Made by a program: the position numbers and the translations under genes
Assembly (NCBI GenBank): GCA_943846675.1
Contig: OX044357.1
Location: 744,001 to 808,000, forward strand
Source of the DNA: UBA987 sp002292105
Lineage (GTDB): Bacteria > Bacteroidota > Bacteroidia > NS11-12g > UBA9320
Reading direction: 5' to 3'
DNA length: 64,000 bases
Notes under the pieces: model-generated
The model's database searches: none
What the model was told of the DNA's origin: nothing
What the model saw: the letters and a program-made list of their open reading frames with translations, nothing else
Part shown: positions 43,053-52,522 of the stretch, in pieces
Layout of the letters: each line of letters starts with the position of its first letter
Position numbering within the stretch: position 1 is the stretch's first letter

Positions 43053-45932
43053 TTATACTACTAAATTAACAATTCTACCAGGCACAACAATCACCTTCTT
43101 TGGTTGTTTGCCATCTAACCATTTTTGTACTTCAGTATCCTGTAATACGGCAGCTTCGATTTCGTCTTTACTCAAGCTTAACGAAAGTTCAATGTTGGTT
43201 CTGGTTTTGCCGTTGATAGATATTGGGTAGTTTTTGCTGTCTTCAACCAAGTGCTTTTCATCAAACGCAGGCCAATCGGCCAAGGCGATTGATTCGTCTC
43301 TTCCTCCCATTTCCCAGAGCTCTTCAGCTATGTGTGGCGCAAACGGCGATAAGACGATTAAGAACTGCTCTAAAACTGCTTTATTGGTACATTTTTGCTC
43401 GGTAAATTCGTTGACGGCAATCATGAACGTACTTACACACGTGTTCAACGATATTCTCCCAATATCTTCTGTAATTTTCTTAATGGTTGCGTGAAGCGTT
43501 TTGAGAGATTTCTTATCTGCAGCTTCGTCGTTCGGGATATAATTCCCTTCTCTATCCACAAAGAGTTTCCAAGTCTTTTTTAAGAATCTGTAAACGCCAT
43601 CAATGCCACTAATGTTCCATGGCTTGGCATCCTCTAACGGGCCTAAAAACATCTCGTATAACCTTAATGTGTCGGCACCATACTCTTCGCAAATGTCGTC
43701 TGGGTTTACCACGTTAAACCATCGTTTAGACATTTTACCAATTTCCGATTTGGTATAACAAATCGGTTCGATGGCATCACCGTCGGCTTCGAAAACACCT
43801 TCGATTACTTTTCCATTCGAACACTCAAAAACGGCGTCATTATATTCTGGTCTCCATTCTTTAAACTGACGAATGCCGTCTATGTTTAAATAGGAAGCTG
43901 CATCCGTTTTTTTGTAATCAGTTACAAAATCAACGTGTACAGAAATTTGCGTAAAATCATCTGGATTGTCGACCAATTCAGAACTAACAAAATGACTTTT
44001 ATCGTCAATTTTTTCTTTGCGCAGGTAAATGGATTCAACCGTGCCTTGGATCATGCCTTGATTAACCAATTTTTTAAATGGTTCGTCAAATGGTAAGACG
44101 TTAATGTCTGACAAAAATTTTGTCCAGAAGCGGCTGTATAATAAATGCCCTGTGGCATGTTCTGCTCCACCCAGATAGAAGTCAACCTGTCCCCAATATT
44201 TTATGGCATCAGTTGACGCAATAATTTGTTCGTTGTTGGGGTCCATATAACGAAGGAAGTACCAACTACTGCCTGCCCAGCCTGGCATTGTATCGGTTTC
44301 GCGTCTGCCTTGTGGTGTGTCCACCCATTCGTCGATTGCTGCTAACGGAGAGGCTCCACTGCCGGTTGGCTTGTAACTCTCTACTGTAGGCAAGGTAAGG
44401 GGCAATTCGTTGTCACTGATTAATGACGGAATATTGTCATCGTCAAATACCACAGGAATTGGTTCACCCCAGTAACGTTGTCTGCCAAATCCAGCGTCAC
44501 GTAGCTTAAAGTTAACTTGTGCTTTGCCAAGTTTTTTATCGTCAATAAAGGTAATCGCGGTTTGTATTGCCGAGGTAACTTCTAGGCCGTTTAGAAAATC
44601 AGAATTGATACACTTGCCTGTCTTAGCGTCAAACGATGCTTCTTGAACATCCGCTTCATCATTTTCGATTACTTGAACAATGTCAAGATTGAATTTTTTT
44701 GCGAAACTATGGTCGCGAGAATCATGCGCTGGAACAGCCATAATTGCTCCTGTGCCATACCCACCCAATACATAATCTGCGATGTAAATAGGGACTTGTT
44801 TGCCTGTAAATGGATGCGTGCAGTAACTTCCTGTAAATGCGCCTGTAACATGTTTAACCTCACTCATGCGCTCACGCTCAGACCGGTTTTTAGCCCAATC
44901 TACATAAGCCGTAGCTTCATCTGCGTAATCTGGTCGAATTAAGTCTTCGGTCCATTCATGTTCAGGAGCGATTACCATAAACGTGGCTCCATAAATCGTA
45001 TCTGGCCTTGTCGTAAATATTTCTAACGATCGACCTGCAGCATCCTGATGAATAGGAAAGTGCACTGAAGCTCCTTCGCTTCTTCCTATCCAGTTTCGCT
45101 GAATTTCTTTAATCGAATCACTCCAGTCAATGGTGTCTAAACCATCTAACAAACGCTGCGCATACGCCGTTATTCGCAAAAACCATTGTGTCATAGGTTT
45201 TTTGATAACCGGGTAGCCACCACGTTCTGACAAACCGTCTTTTACTTCTTCATTGGCTAAGACTGTTCCTAACTCTTCACACCAATTAACGGTTGTTTCT
45301 TGAATGAAGGCCAGTCTGTAGTTCTGTAATATGTCTTCTTTTTGGCGCTTGTTATAGTGCAGCCACTCTTCGGCAATAAAGTCATCAACTTCTCCGCCTG
45401 CATGCGCTACGTTAATGTTTCCTTCATTTTCAAATATGGCAACCAAGTTGTCTACGTGCTCAGCTTTGTTTGACTTTGCGTTGTACCAGTGGTTGAAAAG
45501 TTGCTTAAAAATCCATTGCGTCCACTTATAATAATTCGGTTCACATGTTCTAACCTCTCGCGACCAGTCAAAGCTAAAACCAATGCGATCTAGTTGATTT
45601 CTATAACGTGCAATGTTTTCGGCTGTAGTCTCGGCTGGATGTTTACCCGTTTGAATGGCATATTGCTCGGCAGGTAATCCAAAGGCATCATATCCCATCG
45701 GGTGTAATACGTTAAACCCGTTTTGTCTTTTGTACCGACTTACGATATCAGAGGCGATATACCCCAATGGATGACCGACATGTAAGCCAGCTCCTGAAGG
45801 GTAGGGGAACATGTCAAGCACATAGTATCCAGGTTTGCTAGATTGGTTTTCAACGCGATATAGTTTTCGTTCGCGCCAATTTTGTTGCCATTTATGTTCT
45901 ATAAATCGATGATTGTAATGTGCTTCTGACAT
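43053..45932 (-). CDS. leuS: leucyl-tRNA synthetase
   Basis: Class I synthetase of 959 residues that charges tRNA-Leu. The HIGH box is HVGH at residues 51-54 (YPSGAGLHVGHPLGYIASD), the editing domain contains TTRPDTIYGATFMVIAPEH, and the KMSKS loop reads KMSKR at residues 733-737 (IGKMSKRWFNVVNPDD). The second lysine is kept; the final serine is replaced. A Bacteroidota-type insert of about 100 residues with VESIYLRKEKIDDKSHF precedes the loop, which explains the extra length over E. coli (860). Confidence 0.96.
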   Translation of the reverse strand: MSEAHYNHRFIEHKWQQNWRERKLYRVENQSSKPGYYVLDMFPYPSGAGLHVGHPLGYIASDIVSRYKRQNGFNVLHPMGYDAFGLPAEQYAIQTGKHPAETTAENIARYRNQLDRIGFSFDWSREVRTCEPNYYKWTQWIFKQLFNHWYNAKSNKAEHVDNLVAIFENEGNINVAHAGGEVDDFIAEEWLHYNKRQKEDILQNYRLAFIQETTVNWCEELGTVLANEEVKDGLSERGGYPVIKKPMTQWFLRITAYAQRLLDGLDTIDWSDSIKEIQRNWIGRSEGASVHFPIHQDAAGRSLEIFTTRPDTIYGATFMVIAPEHEWTEDLIRPDYADEATAYVDWAKNRSERERMSEVKHVTGAFTGSYCTHPFTGKQVPIYIADYVLGGYGTGAIMAVPAHDSRDHSFAKKFNLDIVQVIENDEADVQEASFDAKTGKCINSDFLNGLEVTSAIQTAITFIDDKKLGKAQVNFKLRDAGFGRQRYWGEPIPVVFDDDNIPSLISDNELPLTLPTVESYKPTGSGASPLAAIDEWVDTPQGRRETDTMPGWAGSSWYFLRYMDPNNEQIIASTDAIKYWGQVDFYLGGAEHATGHLLYSRFWTKFLSDINVLPFDEPFKKLVNQGMIQGTVESIYLRKEKIDDKSHFVSSELVDNPDDFTQISVHVDFVTDYKKTDAASYLNIDGIRQFKEWRPEYNDAVFECSNGKVIEGVFEADGDAIEPICYTKSEIGKMSKRWFNVVNPDDICEEYGADTLRLYEMFLGPLEDAKPWNISGIDGVYRFLKKTWKLFVDREGNYIPNDEAADKKSLKTLHATIKKITEDIGRISLNTCVSTFMIAVNEFTEQKCTNKAVLEQFLIVLSPFAPHIAEELWEMGGRDESIALADWPAFDEKHLVEDSKNYPISINGKTRTNIELSLSLSKDEIEAAVLQDTEVQKWLDGKQPKKVIVVPGRIVNLVV

Positions 45933-45960
45933 GGATAATTCGCCACTTAAAACTTAGCTG

Positions 45961-45971
45961 CGAAAATAACG
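45961..45971 (-). promoter_or_regulatory. possible promoter of leuS
   Basis: Minus-strand CGTTATTTTCG: TATTTTCG matches TAnnTTTG except for one base and has the CGT extension seen at the isc, ALDH, M23 and globin promoters. It lies 28 bases before the leuS ATG. Confidence 0.35.
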
Positions 45972-46081
45972 ACATTAAGTAAGAATGATTGAATGATTGA
46001 CTCATCACGCAGGACTTATTTTCCTGAACTAGAATTCTGTTGTTTAGATTCCGATTTCAAAGCTTGAGGATGCCCGAGTAA

Positions 46082-46098
46082 GTCATTCAGAGCGCAGC
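46082..46098 (+). repeat. dispersed intergenic repeat, copy 1
   Basis: GTCATTCAGAGCGCAGC, identical to the first 17 bases of the copy at 47091 and differing at one base from the copy at 54193. It lies in the 226-base gap before leuS. Confidence 0.6.
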
Positions 46099-46158
46099 AA
46101 ATAATTCCGTCAATCAGTCCTGAGCCTTTTAGTCATGAATTAATCTTAACCCTACTTA

Positions 46159-46827
46159 CTACTCCACATCAAACCCGTATTCATCCTTAATTTCCTGACC
46201 GGTTTTAATTACAAACTTCATTTGCATTTTAATCCTTTCTTGAGGACGATTTGTACGTGTATCTATTCGTGGCTGTTGCACGATAGTTTCTGCTACGCTG
46301 GTGTTTTTGATTACGCGACCAAAGACGGTATATGCTCCATTTAAATGAGCTGTTCCTGACTCGCTTACCACAATGTAAAATTGCGAACCACTTGAAGCCC
46401 TTTGTGGGTTTTGCGTATCACCTATTCTTGCAGCGGCCACTGCACCTAATACATGAGGGTATTTATTGGCGTCAATTTCTGCGGGAATGGTATAACCAGG
46501 GCCGCCAGTTCCATCATTGCTTCTATCGGCGTCTTTGCTTAACGGATCACCGCCTTGAATCATGAAATTTGGAATGATTCGATGAAATTCAGTGTCGTTG
46601 TAAAACCCTTCGCCAACCAATTTGTGAAAGTTAGCACGGTGCTTTGGTGTGCCTTTATACATGTACATAGTCATAGTTCCATGATCCGTACTTACTTCAA
46701 TTAATGTATCCGTTGCAGTTGGATCTGTATTGGTCGTATCTGTAGGTGTTGGTGTTTCTTCATCATCTTTACAAGAGAATAAACATAGACTAGCCACCAA
46801 CAACCAAAGTATTCCTTTTAATTTCAT
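46159..46827 (-). CDS. cyclophilin-type peptidyl-prolyl isomerase, lipoprotein
   Basis: The 222 residues have a lipoprotein signal with lipobox FSC (Cys19), a Thr/Asp/Pro-rich linker and a cyclophilin domain: FYNDTEFHRIIPNFMIQGGD, GGPGYTIPAEID, RASSGSQFYIVVSESGTAHL and NGAYTVFGRVIK. Catalytic residues of the family (FHR, Q in FMIQGGD, F in QFYI) are present. It is expected to assist proline isomerisation of envelope proteins in the periplasm. Confidence 0.92.
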   Translation of the reverse strand: MKLKGILWLLVASLCLFSCKDDEETPTPTDTTNTDPTATDTLIEVSTDHGTMTMYMYKGTPKHRANFHKLVGEGFYNDTEFHRIIPNFMIQGGDPLSKDADRSNDGTGGPGYTIPAEIDANKYPHVLGAVAAARIGDTQNPQRASSGSQFYIVVSESGTAHLNGAYTVFGRVIKNTSVAETIVQQPRIDTRTNRPQERIKMQMKFVIKTGQEIKDEYGFDVE

Positions 46828-47450
46828 GGTAGCAATTTAGATATTTTTGAGAATTAGTCAATAGCGAGTAGCCATTAGCTATTAGGAGTTAGCCATTAGA
46901 AGAGAAGAGAATATAGAACATAGAAAATAGACTTTAGAAGGTGGCCTATTTAGACATTCACTCATTCCAAATTCACTCATTCAAGCATTCAATCCCTTAG
47001 GAAATAGCTTTTAAAGACTATAGATAATAGAATAGAGAGAATAGACTTAGTTATTGCTAGAATTTTATTGATGCACCAAATACGCTATGCGTCATTCAGA
47101 GCGCAGCGAAGAATCTCTTTTGTAATCATTTACTCATTCAGACATTCATTTTTAGCCAATAGCTAATAGCCAATAGGAATTTGGTTGGACGAGAATTGAG
47201 AGTTGAAATTTGAAAATTAATCCTTCAATCCTCCAATCCTTCAATCTTTTAAGAATAAGCTTGCAAAGAGTATAGTCAATATTCTGACTAAGGACTAATT
47301 GACTAAGGACGCAGGACTAAAATTCTGTTCTTCAATCCCTCAATCCCGCAACCCTTCAGACATTCACTCATTCCAAATTCACTCATTCAGACATCCAATC
47401 CTTCAATCCTTCAATCCTTCAAACATTCAATCCTTCAATCCTTCAAACAT
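46828..47450. other. repeat-rich intergenic region, no gene seen
   Basis: This 623-base gap lies between the cyclophilin start and the kinase stop. It holds no plausible gene. It consists of short recurring phrases: TAGCCATTAG variants near 46870-46900, CATTCACTCATTCCAAATTCACTCATTC near 46956-46984 and again near 47360-47390, the dispersed repeat at 47091, the 13-mer GACGCAGGACTAA at 47308-47320, and the CAATCCTT array at the end. Confidence 0.6.
47091..47117 (+). repeat. dispersed intergenic repeat, copy 2 (longest)
   Basis: GTCATTCAGAGCGCAGCG followed by AAGAATCTC. The first 17 bases recur at 46082 exactly and at 54193 with one change. All copies are between genes. Confidence 0.6.
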
Positions 47451-47459
47451 TCAATCCTT
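47396..47459. repeat. CAATCCTT tandem array running into the kinase stop
   Basis: Eight head-to-tail octamers: CAATCCTT three times, CAAACATT, CAATCCTT twice, CAAACATT, CAATCCTT. This gives a higher-order 24-base period. The array supplies the last codons and the TGA stop of the histidine kinase gene (47451), so changes in copy number would alter the sequence next to the stop codon. Confidence 0.7.
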
Positions 47460-50400
47460 AACAGGCCACTCCAAATAAAACGTGGATCCAACATTTAATT
47501 CTGAGTCAAACCAAATCTTCCCATGTGCGCCTTCAATCATCTTTCGTGTAATCGCTAATCCAAGGCCCATTCCACTATTCTTCGTGCTGAAATTCGGGAC
47601 AAAAATTTTGGATGCATCTTTCGGGTCTATGCCTTTTCCGTTGTCATTTATACTGACCACAACTTTGGCGTCTTGGATGTTCATGTCAATGACTATTAGT
47701 CCTTTACGATCTTTGGAAATGGACTGAATGGCATTTTTAATCACATTATTAAAAATACGACCAAGTTGTTCTCTATCTGCATGTACCAAAACATCAGGGA
47801 GGTTGTCAGGGTATTGAAATACAACGTGTTCGCTTTTTTCGAACAAAGTAATGGTGTTGATTAGGCTTTGTGAAATGTTACAATCTTCAAAATTATGTGT
47901 CGGCATCTGTGCGAAAGACGAAAACTCTGTGGCAAGTTTTGATAAGCTGTCTATTTGCTCTATCAATACCGTTGTCACTCTCTTAAAGGTTTCTTCCAAA
48001 CGCTCATTTTTGTCACCCCAAGCACGTTGTAGATGCTGAATGTTCAACTTCATTGGCGTTAACGGGTTCTTGATTTCGTGTGCCACTTGTCGTGCCATTT
48101 CCTTCCAAGCACCTTCTCGCTCGCTCTCACTTAACTTGGTTGCACTTTCACCTAACTGAATAACCATTTTGTTATACTGTTTTACAAGGCGACCTATTTC
48201 ATCGTTGCGTTTCCATTCAATTAGTTCATTTGCACTCAGTCCTGTCCGTGACATCTTTTCACGTATAATTTGCAGCGGTTTGCTGATGCGTTGTGATACG
48301 ATATAGGCCAGTGTTATGGCGACTAAAATCAAGAATAAATAGAGGTTTACAAAAGTTACTGTATACGAAGAAATCTCACTGTTTAGCTCTTTTTGTCGAG
48401 AGTAATACGGAAGATTTAAGTATGCGACAATCTGCCTTTTGTCGTTGATCAAAGGCAAATAAGCAGAGGTGAATTTTAAGTTTCTAATCGATTCAGATTG
48501 CAACAATTGTGAGGTGTTTTCCTCTTTGAAAGTTCGTAACGCTTTCGGGTTCATTAAAGGAGCGGTTAACCCTTTCTGATAGATGTCTTCAATGCTTGAG
48601 GCCAAAAGAAAGCCCGAACTGTCAAACAGGTTGGCGTCTATTTTATAAATGTCACCAATGTCGTTAACAATGAGTTGACGGGATTCTTGATCTTGCAACT
48701 TGGTGGCAAAGTCTACCTCATTTTGTAGCTGATTGGCCACTTCGCGAATCTTATACATCAGTTCGTTTTCCGATCTGTTTTGGTCATTAATTTCGATAAA
48801 CTGTATGGTCACATAAATAGAAACCAAAAGTCCGGCAAACACAAGCAACACCATGGCTAAACGAATTCGTGTACTTAGGTATACTTGTTCAATGCCCAGC
48901 TTGTCGAGTTGTTGTTGACGGGTAAACTTAAATGACTTGAACTCGGTTGACATGCCCCATTTTCTGAGAAACCACTGTTGCAGGCTAAGCGTCAATACCC
49001 AGATTATGCCAAACGCTGTGAAACACAAGATGAAAAAGATAAATCCAAAACTGAATGTCGACACAGTCCTCTTAAGTTGGTTTCCAGGATGACTTAAAAC
49101 CACGATGGCCTGTTCCTGATCACTGATAAAGTGCTTGTAACTGGCCGATGAAAATAATGAGCTGCTCGAAACAAAGTGTAAAGAGTCGTAATGTAAGTTA
49201 TACGGGTAGGTTCCTTTTTGGTTTAAGAGCTTGCCGTTACTGTAAAGGGCATACGAATAGTCATCAATATCGAACAGCCGGTTGTCTTTTTTACGACTAA
49301 TCAGTTGCGGGTATTCATAGGAACTCTGAATAAACTTGGGTTCCAAAAGAACAAACACCGATCCGTAGTGACCATTTAAATCACAATTTTCGAATTTTGC
49401 CAAGTATCCGTTAAATATTCTATCACTTTTTACTTGGTAAAAATGGTTGCTCAGTGTTTGAAAAGACTTGAAATTGTAAATCTCATCCAGATCCTTGAAG
49501 TTGTATAGCGTTGATGAATTGATGTTGTTTCCTAAAGCGTCAAAACTCAATACCAACATATTGTATTTATCCAAATATCCAGAAAAGTATAAGCGTCTAA
49601 GCCTCTGCTCAAATTGCTCCTTCTTTTGGCTGAATATTTCAAAATCTTCAGGAACTAAGAACTGCTGCGCCAACTCATTCTCCATCTCTTTGAATAAATA
49701 TTCAGCTGGTAAGTCTTTATTCGAAATGAGTTTAGAGGCATAAAGGTTTAAATACTCTGCTTCCTTTTTTTCTTGAAACAATTGTATCGAGGTCGTGTAA
49801 AAAACAGTAAAAAGAACGATGTAGCCGATGTATTTATAAATGCCAATTTTTCTTTTTACCTTAAAAATCGCATAGTACAGAAAAGCTGAAGCGGTTAACG
49901 TAAAAAGGATGGAAGGGGTTAAGCCAGCCAAACTTCTTTTGGCATCAACGGTTTGGAAAACCACAAATATTGCAAGACCGATAACAACCGCCACTACATA
50001 ATGGAGACCTTGTCTGTCAATCTTTTTAATACGCTGAAACAGTGCCGATGTCAACGCATACCAAATCCAAAATAGGAGCGAAACCAACACAACGGCTATA
50101 AGGGTGTACGCCGTAATTGTTGAAAGATGAGTGACGTCAAAGGAAATGTTTGAATTGGCAATGAGGCTTCTTAAAAGTGAACGGATTAAGTCTGCCGAAA
50201 AGAATCCGAATATTGTTGTCAGCGTGAAGGCTATAAACACCATCCCGCGCCCTTTTATTTGAATCTTTCTTAAGGCTTGAAGAAGAGCAAGTGTGACAAT
50301 AATTGCCGTGCAGATGTGCAACCCTAAATCACCTAAAGACGGGAGTAAATCCGAACTGGCATAAATCATAGGGTCGAATACCCCAAGTGCGGCAAGACCA

Positions 50401-51086
50401 TGACCCATAACGTCATGAAAACTAAACACACGAATGAGTATAGCAAATCCAGCAGTTGCGATACTGCCCAACAACCAACTTCTATGGCTAACAAAAGCAG
50501 TTAGCAACAAGAGAAGCATGGCAATTAGGTAGTAAGTCCCAGCAAGTTCTGGTCCCACACGTTTGCCATAAAAACTTAGATACACAGAGTCGTTCAACAA
50601 CCCATACTTGGTTTCTTTATTTTGAAGCTCAAATTGTTGTCCTGAAAGCGGTGTAAGTCTGTTTTCGTTTTGAAACTGACCCGATTCGCTTCTTGTGAGT
50701 TTATACGATAGGATTGCCTTTTGATCTGTGAGTGGAACGACTAATTCCCATCCAGATTGATGTTGATGCAGGTATGGCTCACTTCTCGTAAATACAGCGC
50801 TGTCTGGCATCCATTCATTCGAAGACCAATCGGTCATCTTGCCGTTTTGCATTCGAAAGAATGTCCAAGCTTCGTTTATGTTTTTAACGCTTGAGTTGGA
50901 AGTAATATCTTCACCAAGTGCCGTGCCTTGTTGTATTAAGTCAGTTAAGAATTGATTTGTGGCTGCTGTCCAAACTTGCTTCTGTTCTGTCTTGTCTGCT
51001 TCAGTGTCGCAATTTGATTTATGCGCTAGATAGAATAATACTGCTGAAGTAATGAGCAGTGCAGATATGACGATTTTACGAATCAA
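47451..51086 (-). CDS. very large membrane sensor histidine kinase (NtrY-like)
   Basis: The 1211 residues have an N-terminal membrane segment, an extracytoplasmic region, a multi-pass block at about 180-430, further segments near 690 and 750, a second extracytoplasmic sensor region, a last membrane segment followed by HAMP (SQRISKPLQIIREKM), HisKA with H1003 in RQVAHEIKNPLTPMKLN, and HATPase_c (NVIKNAIQSI, INDNGKGIDPKDA, SGMGLGLAITRKMIEG). The core resembles NtrY-type kinases. No response regulator is adjacent. It starts 3 bases after hldD and ends in the CAATCCTT array. Confidence 0.9.
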   Translation of the reverse strand: MIRKIVISALLITSAVLFYLAHKSNCDTEADKTEQKQVWTAATNQFLTDLIQQGTALGEDITSNSSVKNINEAWTFFRMQNGKMTDWSSNEWMPDSAVFTRSEPYLHQHQSGWELVVPLTDQKAILSYKLTRSESGQFQNENRLTPLSGQQFELQNKETKYGLLNDSVYLSFYGKRVGPELAGTYYLIAMLLLLLTAFVSHRSWLLGSIATAGFAILIRVFSFHDVMGHGLAALGVFDPMIYASSDLLPSLGDLGLHICTAIIVTLALLQALRKIQIKGRGMVFIAFTLTTIFGFFSADLIRSLLRSLIANSNISFDVTHLSTITAYTLIAVVLVSLLFWIWYALTSALFQRIKKIDRQGLHYVVAVVIGLAIFVVFQTVDAKRSLAGLTPSILFTLTASAFLYYAIFKVKRKIGIYKYIGYIVLFTVFYTTSIQLFQEKKEAEYLNLYASKLISNKDLPAEYLFKEMENELAQQFLVPEDFEIFSQKKEQFEQRLRRLYFSGYLDKYNMLVLSFDALGNNINSSTLYNFKDLDEIYNFKSFQTLSNHFYQVKSDRIFNGYLAKFENCDLNGHYGSVFVLLEPKFIQSSYEYPQLISRKKDNRLFDIDDYSYALYSNGKLLNQKGTYPYNLHYDSLHFVSSSSLFSSASYKHFISDQEQAIVVLSHPGNQLKRTVSTFSFGFIFFILCFTAFGIIWVLTLSLQQWFLRKWGMSTEFKSFKFTRQQQLDKLGIEQVYLSTRIRLAMVLLVFAGLLVSIYVTIQFIEINDQNRSENELMYKIREVANQLQNEVDFATKLQDQESRQLIVNDIGDIYKIDANLFDSSGFLLASSIEDIYQKGLTAPLMNPKALRTFKEENTSQLLQSESIRNLKFTSAYLPLINDKRQIVAYLNLPYYSRQKELNSEISSYTVTFVNLYLFLILVAITLAYIVSQRISKPLQIIREKMSRTGLSANELIEWKRNDEIGRLVKQYNKMVIQLGESATKLSESEREGAWKEMARQVAHEIKNPLTPMKLNIQHLQRAWGDKNERLEETFKRVTTVLIEQIDSLSKLATEFSSFAQMPTHNFEDCNISQSLINTITLFEKSEHVVFQYPDNLPDVLVHADREQLGRIFNNVIKNAIQSISKDRKGLIVIDMNIQDAKVVVSINDNGKGIDPKDASKIFVPNFSTKNSGMGLGLAITRKMIEGAHGKIWFDSELNVGSTFYLEWPVKD

Positions 51087-51089
51087 AGT

Positions 51090-52055
51090 TTAAAAGTAAG
51101 CATCCTGTTGCAAATAGAATTTAACATAATCGTTAATGGCATCTTCAAGACTTGTAAATCCTTTGCCATAACCTTGATGCAACGTTCGTGCCATTTCTGC
51201 CTTTGTATAATACTGGTATTTGTCTCGAATGTCTTCAGGTGTTGGGATGTATTCGATATTTGGTTGTAAACCCATTGCCTTAAAGGTGGCGTTTGCCAAA
51301 TCATTAAATGTTCTTGGCACACCCGTACCAAGATTGTAAATCCCGCTTCCAGTTTTCTGATCGTACCAGAATAGCATAACTGCTATTAAGTCTTTGACAT
51401 ATATAAAATCTCGAGTTTGCCCACCGTCGGTATATTCTGGATTATGAGACTGGAATAGTTTCATTTTTCCAGTAGCATTAATCTGGTGGTAAGCATGAAA
51501 AACCACCGATGCCATGCGCGTTTTGTGATATTCGTTAGGGCCAAATACATTAAAGAATTTGAGACCAATCCAAAACGGAGGTTTGTTGTTTTGCGCCTTT
51601 GCCCAGAGGTCAAAATCTAGCTTACTTTGGCCATACGGATTGAGTGGTTTGAGTTGATCCATAGTAGATAGATCATCGTCGAACCCGAGTGTGCCATCGC
51701 CATAGGTTGCAGCTGAAGACGCATAAATTAATGGAACATTGTGCTCAGCACAATAATGCCAAATGGTTTTAGAGTAGTTGAGGTTTAATTGGTCGAATAT
51801 CGACACGTCAAATTCGGTGGTATCTGTTCTGGCACCCAAATGAAAAATGAAGTCAATATCTAAGTCCATGAGTTGACCAAGAAATTCGCTACGGTCTATT
51901 TGCGTACAGTTTTCTAACCCGATTAGATTGTTTGACTTCTCAGATTTGCTAAAATCATCAACAAGAACAAGTGATGTGGATACATTTCGAAATAAATGAT
52001 GCGCTAAACAGCTTCCAATAAATCCGGCAGTCCCGGTTACAACAATTTTACCCAT
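51090..52055 (-). CDS. hldD: ADP-L-glycero-D-manno-heptose 6-epimerase HldD
   Basis: SDR-type NAD(P)-dependent epimerase of 321 residues, last step of ADP-heptose synthesis for LPS core. Seen: MGKIVVTGTAGFIGSCLAHH, FHLGARTDTTEFDVSIFDQL, SSAATYGDGTLGFDDD, the catalytic YGQSKLDFD and FFNVFGPNEYHK. The start is the ATG at 52055. Three more codons are open upstream from a TTG, but an exact -7 element overlaps them. GmhA of the same pathway is at 42471-43034. Confidence 0.93.
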   Translation of the reverse strand: MGKIVVTGTAGFIGSCLAHHLFRNVSTSLVLVDDFSKSEKSNNLIGLENCTQIDRSEFLGQLMDLDIDFIFHLGARTDTTEFDVSIFDQLNLNYSKTIWHYCAEHNVPLIYASSAATYGDGTLGFDDDLSTMDQLKPLNPYGQSKLDFDLWAKAQNNKPPFWIGLKFFNVFGPNEYHKTRMASVVFHAYHQINATGKMKLFQSHNPEYTDGGQTRDFIYVKDLIAVMLFWYDQKTGSGIYNLGTGVPRTFNDLANATFKAMGLQPNIEYIPTPEDIRDKYQYYTKAEMARTLHQGYGKGFTSLEDAINDYVKFYLQQDAYF

Positions 52056-52061
52056 GTGAGG

Positions 52062-52069
52062 CAAAGGTA
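52062..52069 (-). promoter_or_regulatory. -7 element 6 bases before hldD
   Basis: Minus-strand TACCTTTG is an exact TAnnTTTG match, 6 bases before the ATG at 52055, predicting a leaderless hldD-kinase mRNA. Confidence 0.6.
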
Positions 52070-52090
52070 GCAGAATGAGGAATTTATTTT

Positions 52091-52522
52091 TTAATTAAAA
52101 ACCAGTCGTTTCTTTTTATAATCAATCACAACATTGTAGGTCTCAAGCACTTCACCACCTAAAATCATGTCAAACGGTTTTACATTTAATGTTTGATACA
52201 TCGCATCCACGTGACTCACATCAATAGTGCCGACTACGAGCTTTTTTATCTTCAGGTACTTAAAACGCAAGGATTTTATTCTAACAAATTTGGCCTCCAC
52301 GGATTCTGGGCCAATCCCTGAGGTAGAATTGTCTGAGACTGTAACCTCTTTTAGGCCTTTCAATGTTGCTGCAAAAGATTGCGATAAAACGGTTTTACTT
52401 GCACCGGTATCTATAAGTACGCGTGCTTTAACACCGTTAACTTTTGCCTTGCAAAAAATATGGGTACCCTCTTCTCCAAGGTGAACAAACTGTATAGGGA
52501 TAGTTACTTTCTTTCTCATCAA
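52091..52522 (-). CDS. retropepsin-like aspartic protease
   Basis: Clan AA protein of 143 residues with the active-site motif D38-T-G-A-S (VLIDTGASKTVLSQS) and the second-half motif FDMILGGEVLETYNVVIDY. One copy of the motif means it would work as a dimer, as retroviral proteases do. No signal peptide is visible. It overlaps the gpmI stop by 4 bases. Substrate unknown. Confidence 0.85.
   Translation of the reverse strand: MMRKKVTIPIQFVHLGEEGTHIFCKAKVNGVKARVLIDTGASKTVLSQSFAATLKGLKEVTVSDNSTSGIGPESVEAKFVRIKSLRFKYLKIKKLVVGTIDVSHVDAMYQTLNVKPFDMILGGEVLETYNVVIDYKKKRLVFN

Noticed and set aside
47396..47459. Possible CRISPR array
   Set aside because: Units are 8 bases, contiguous and without spacers, and no cas genes are present; it is a simple tandem repeat.
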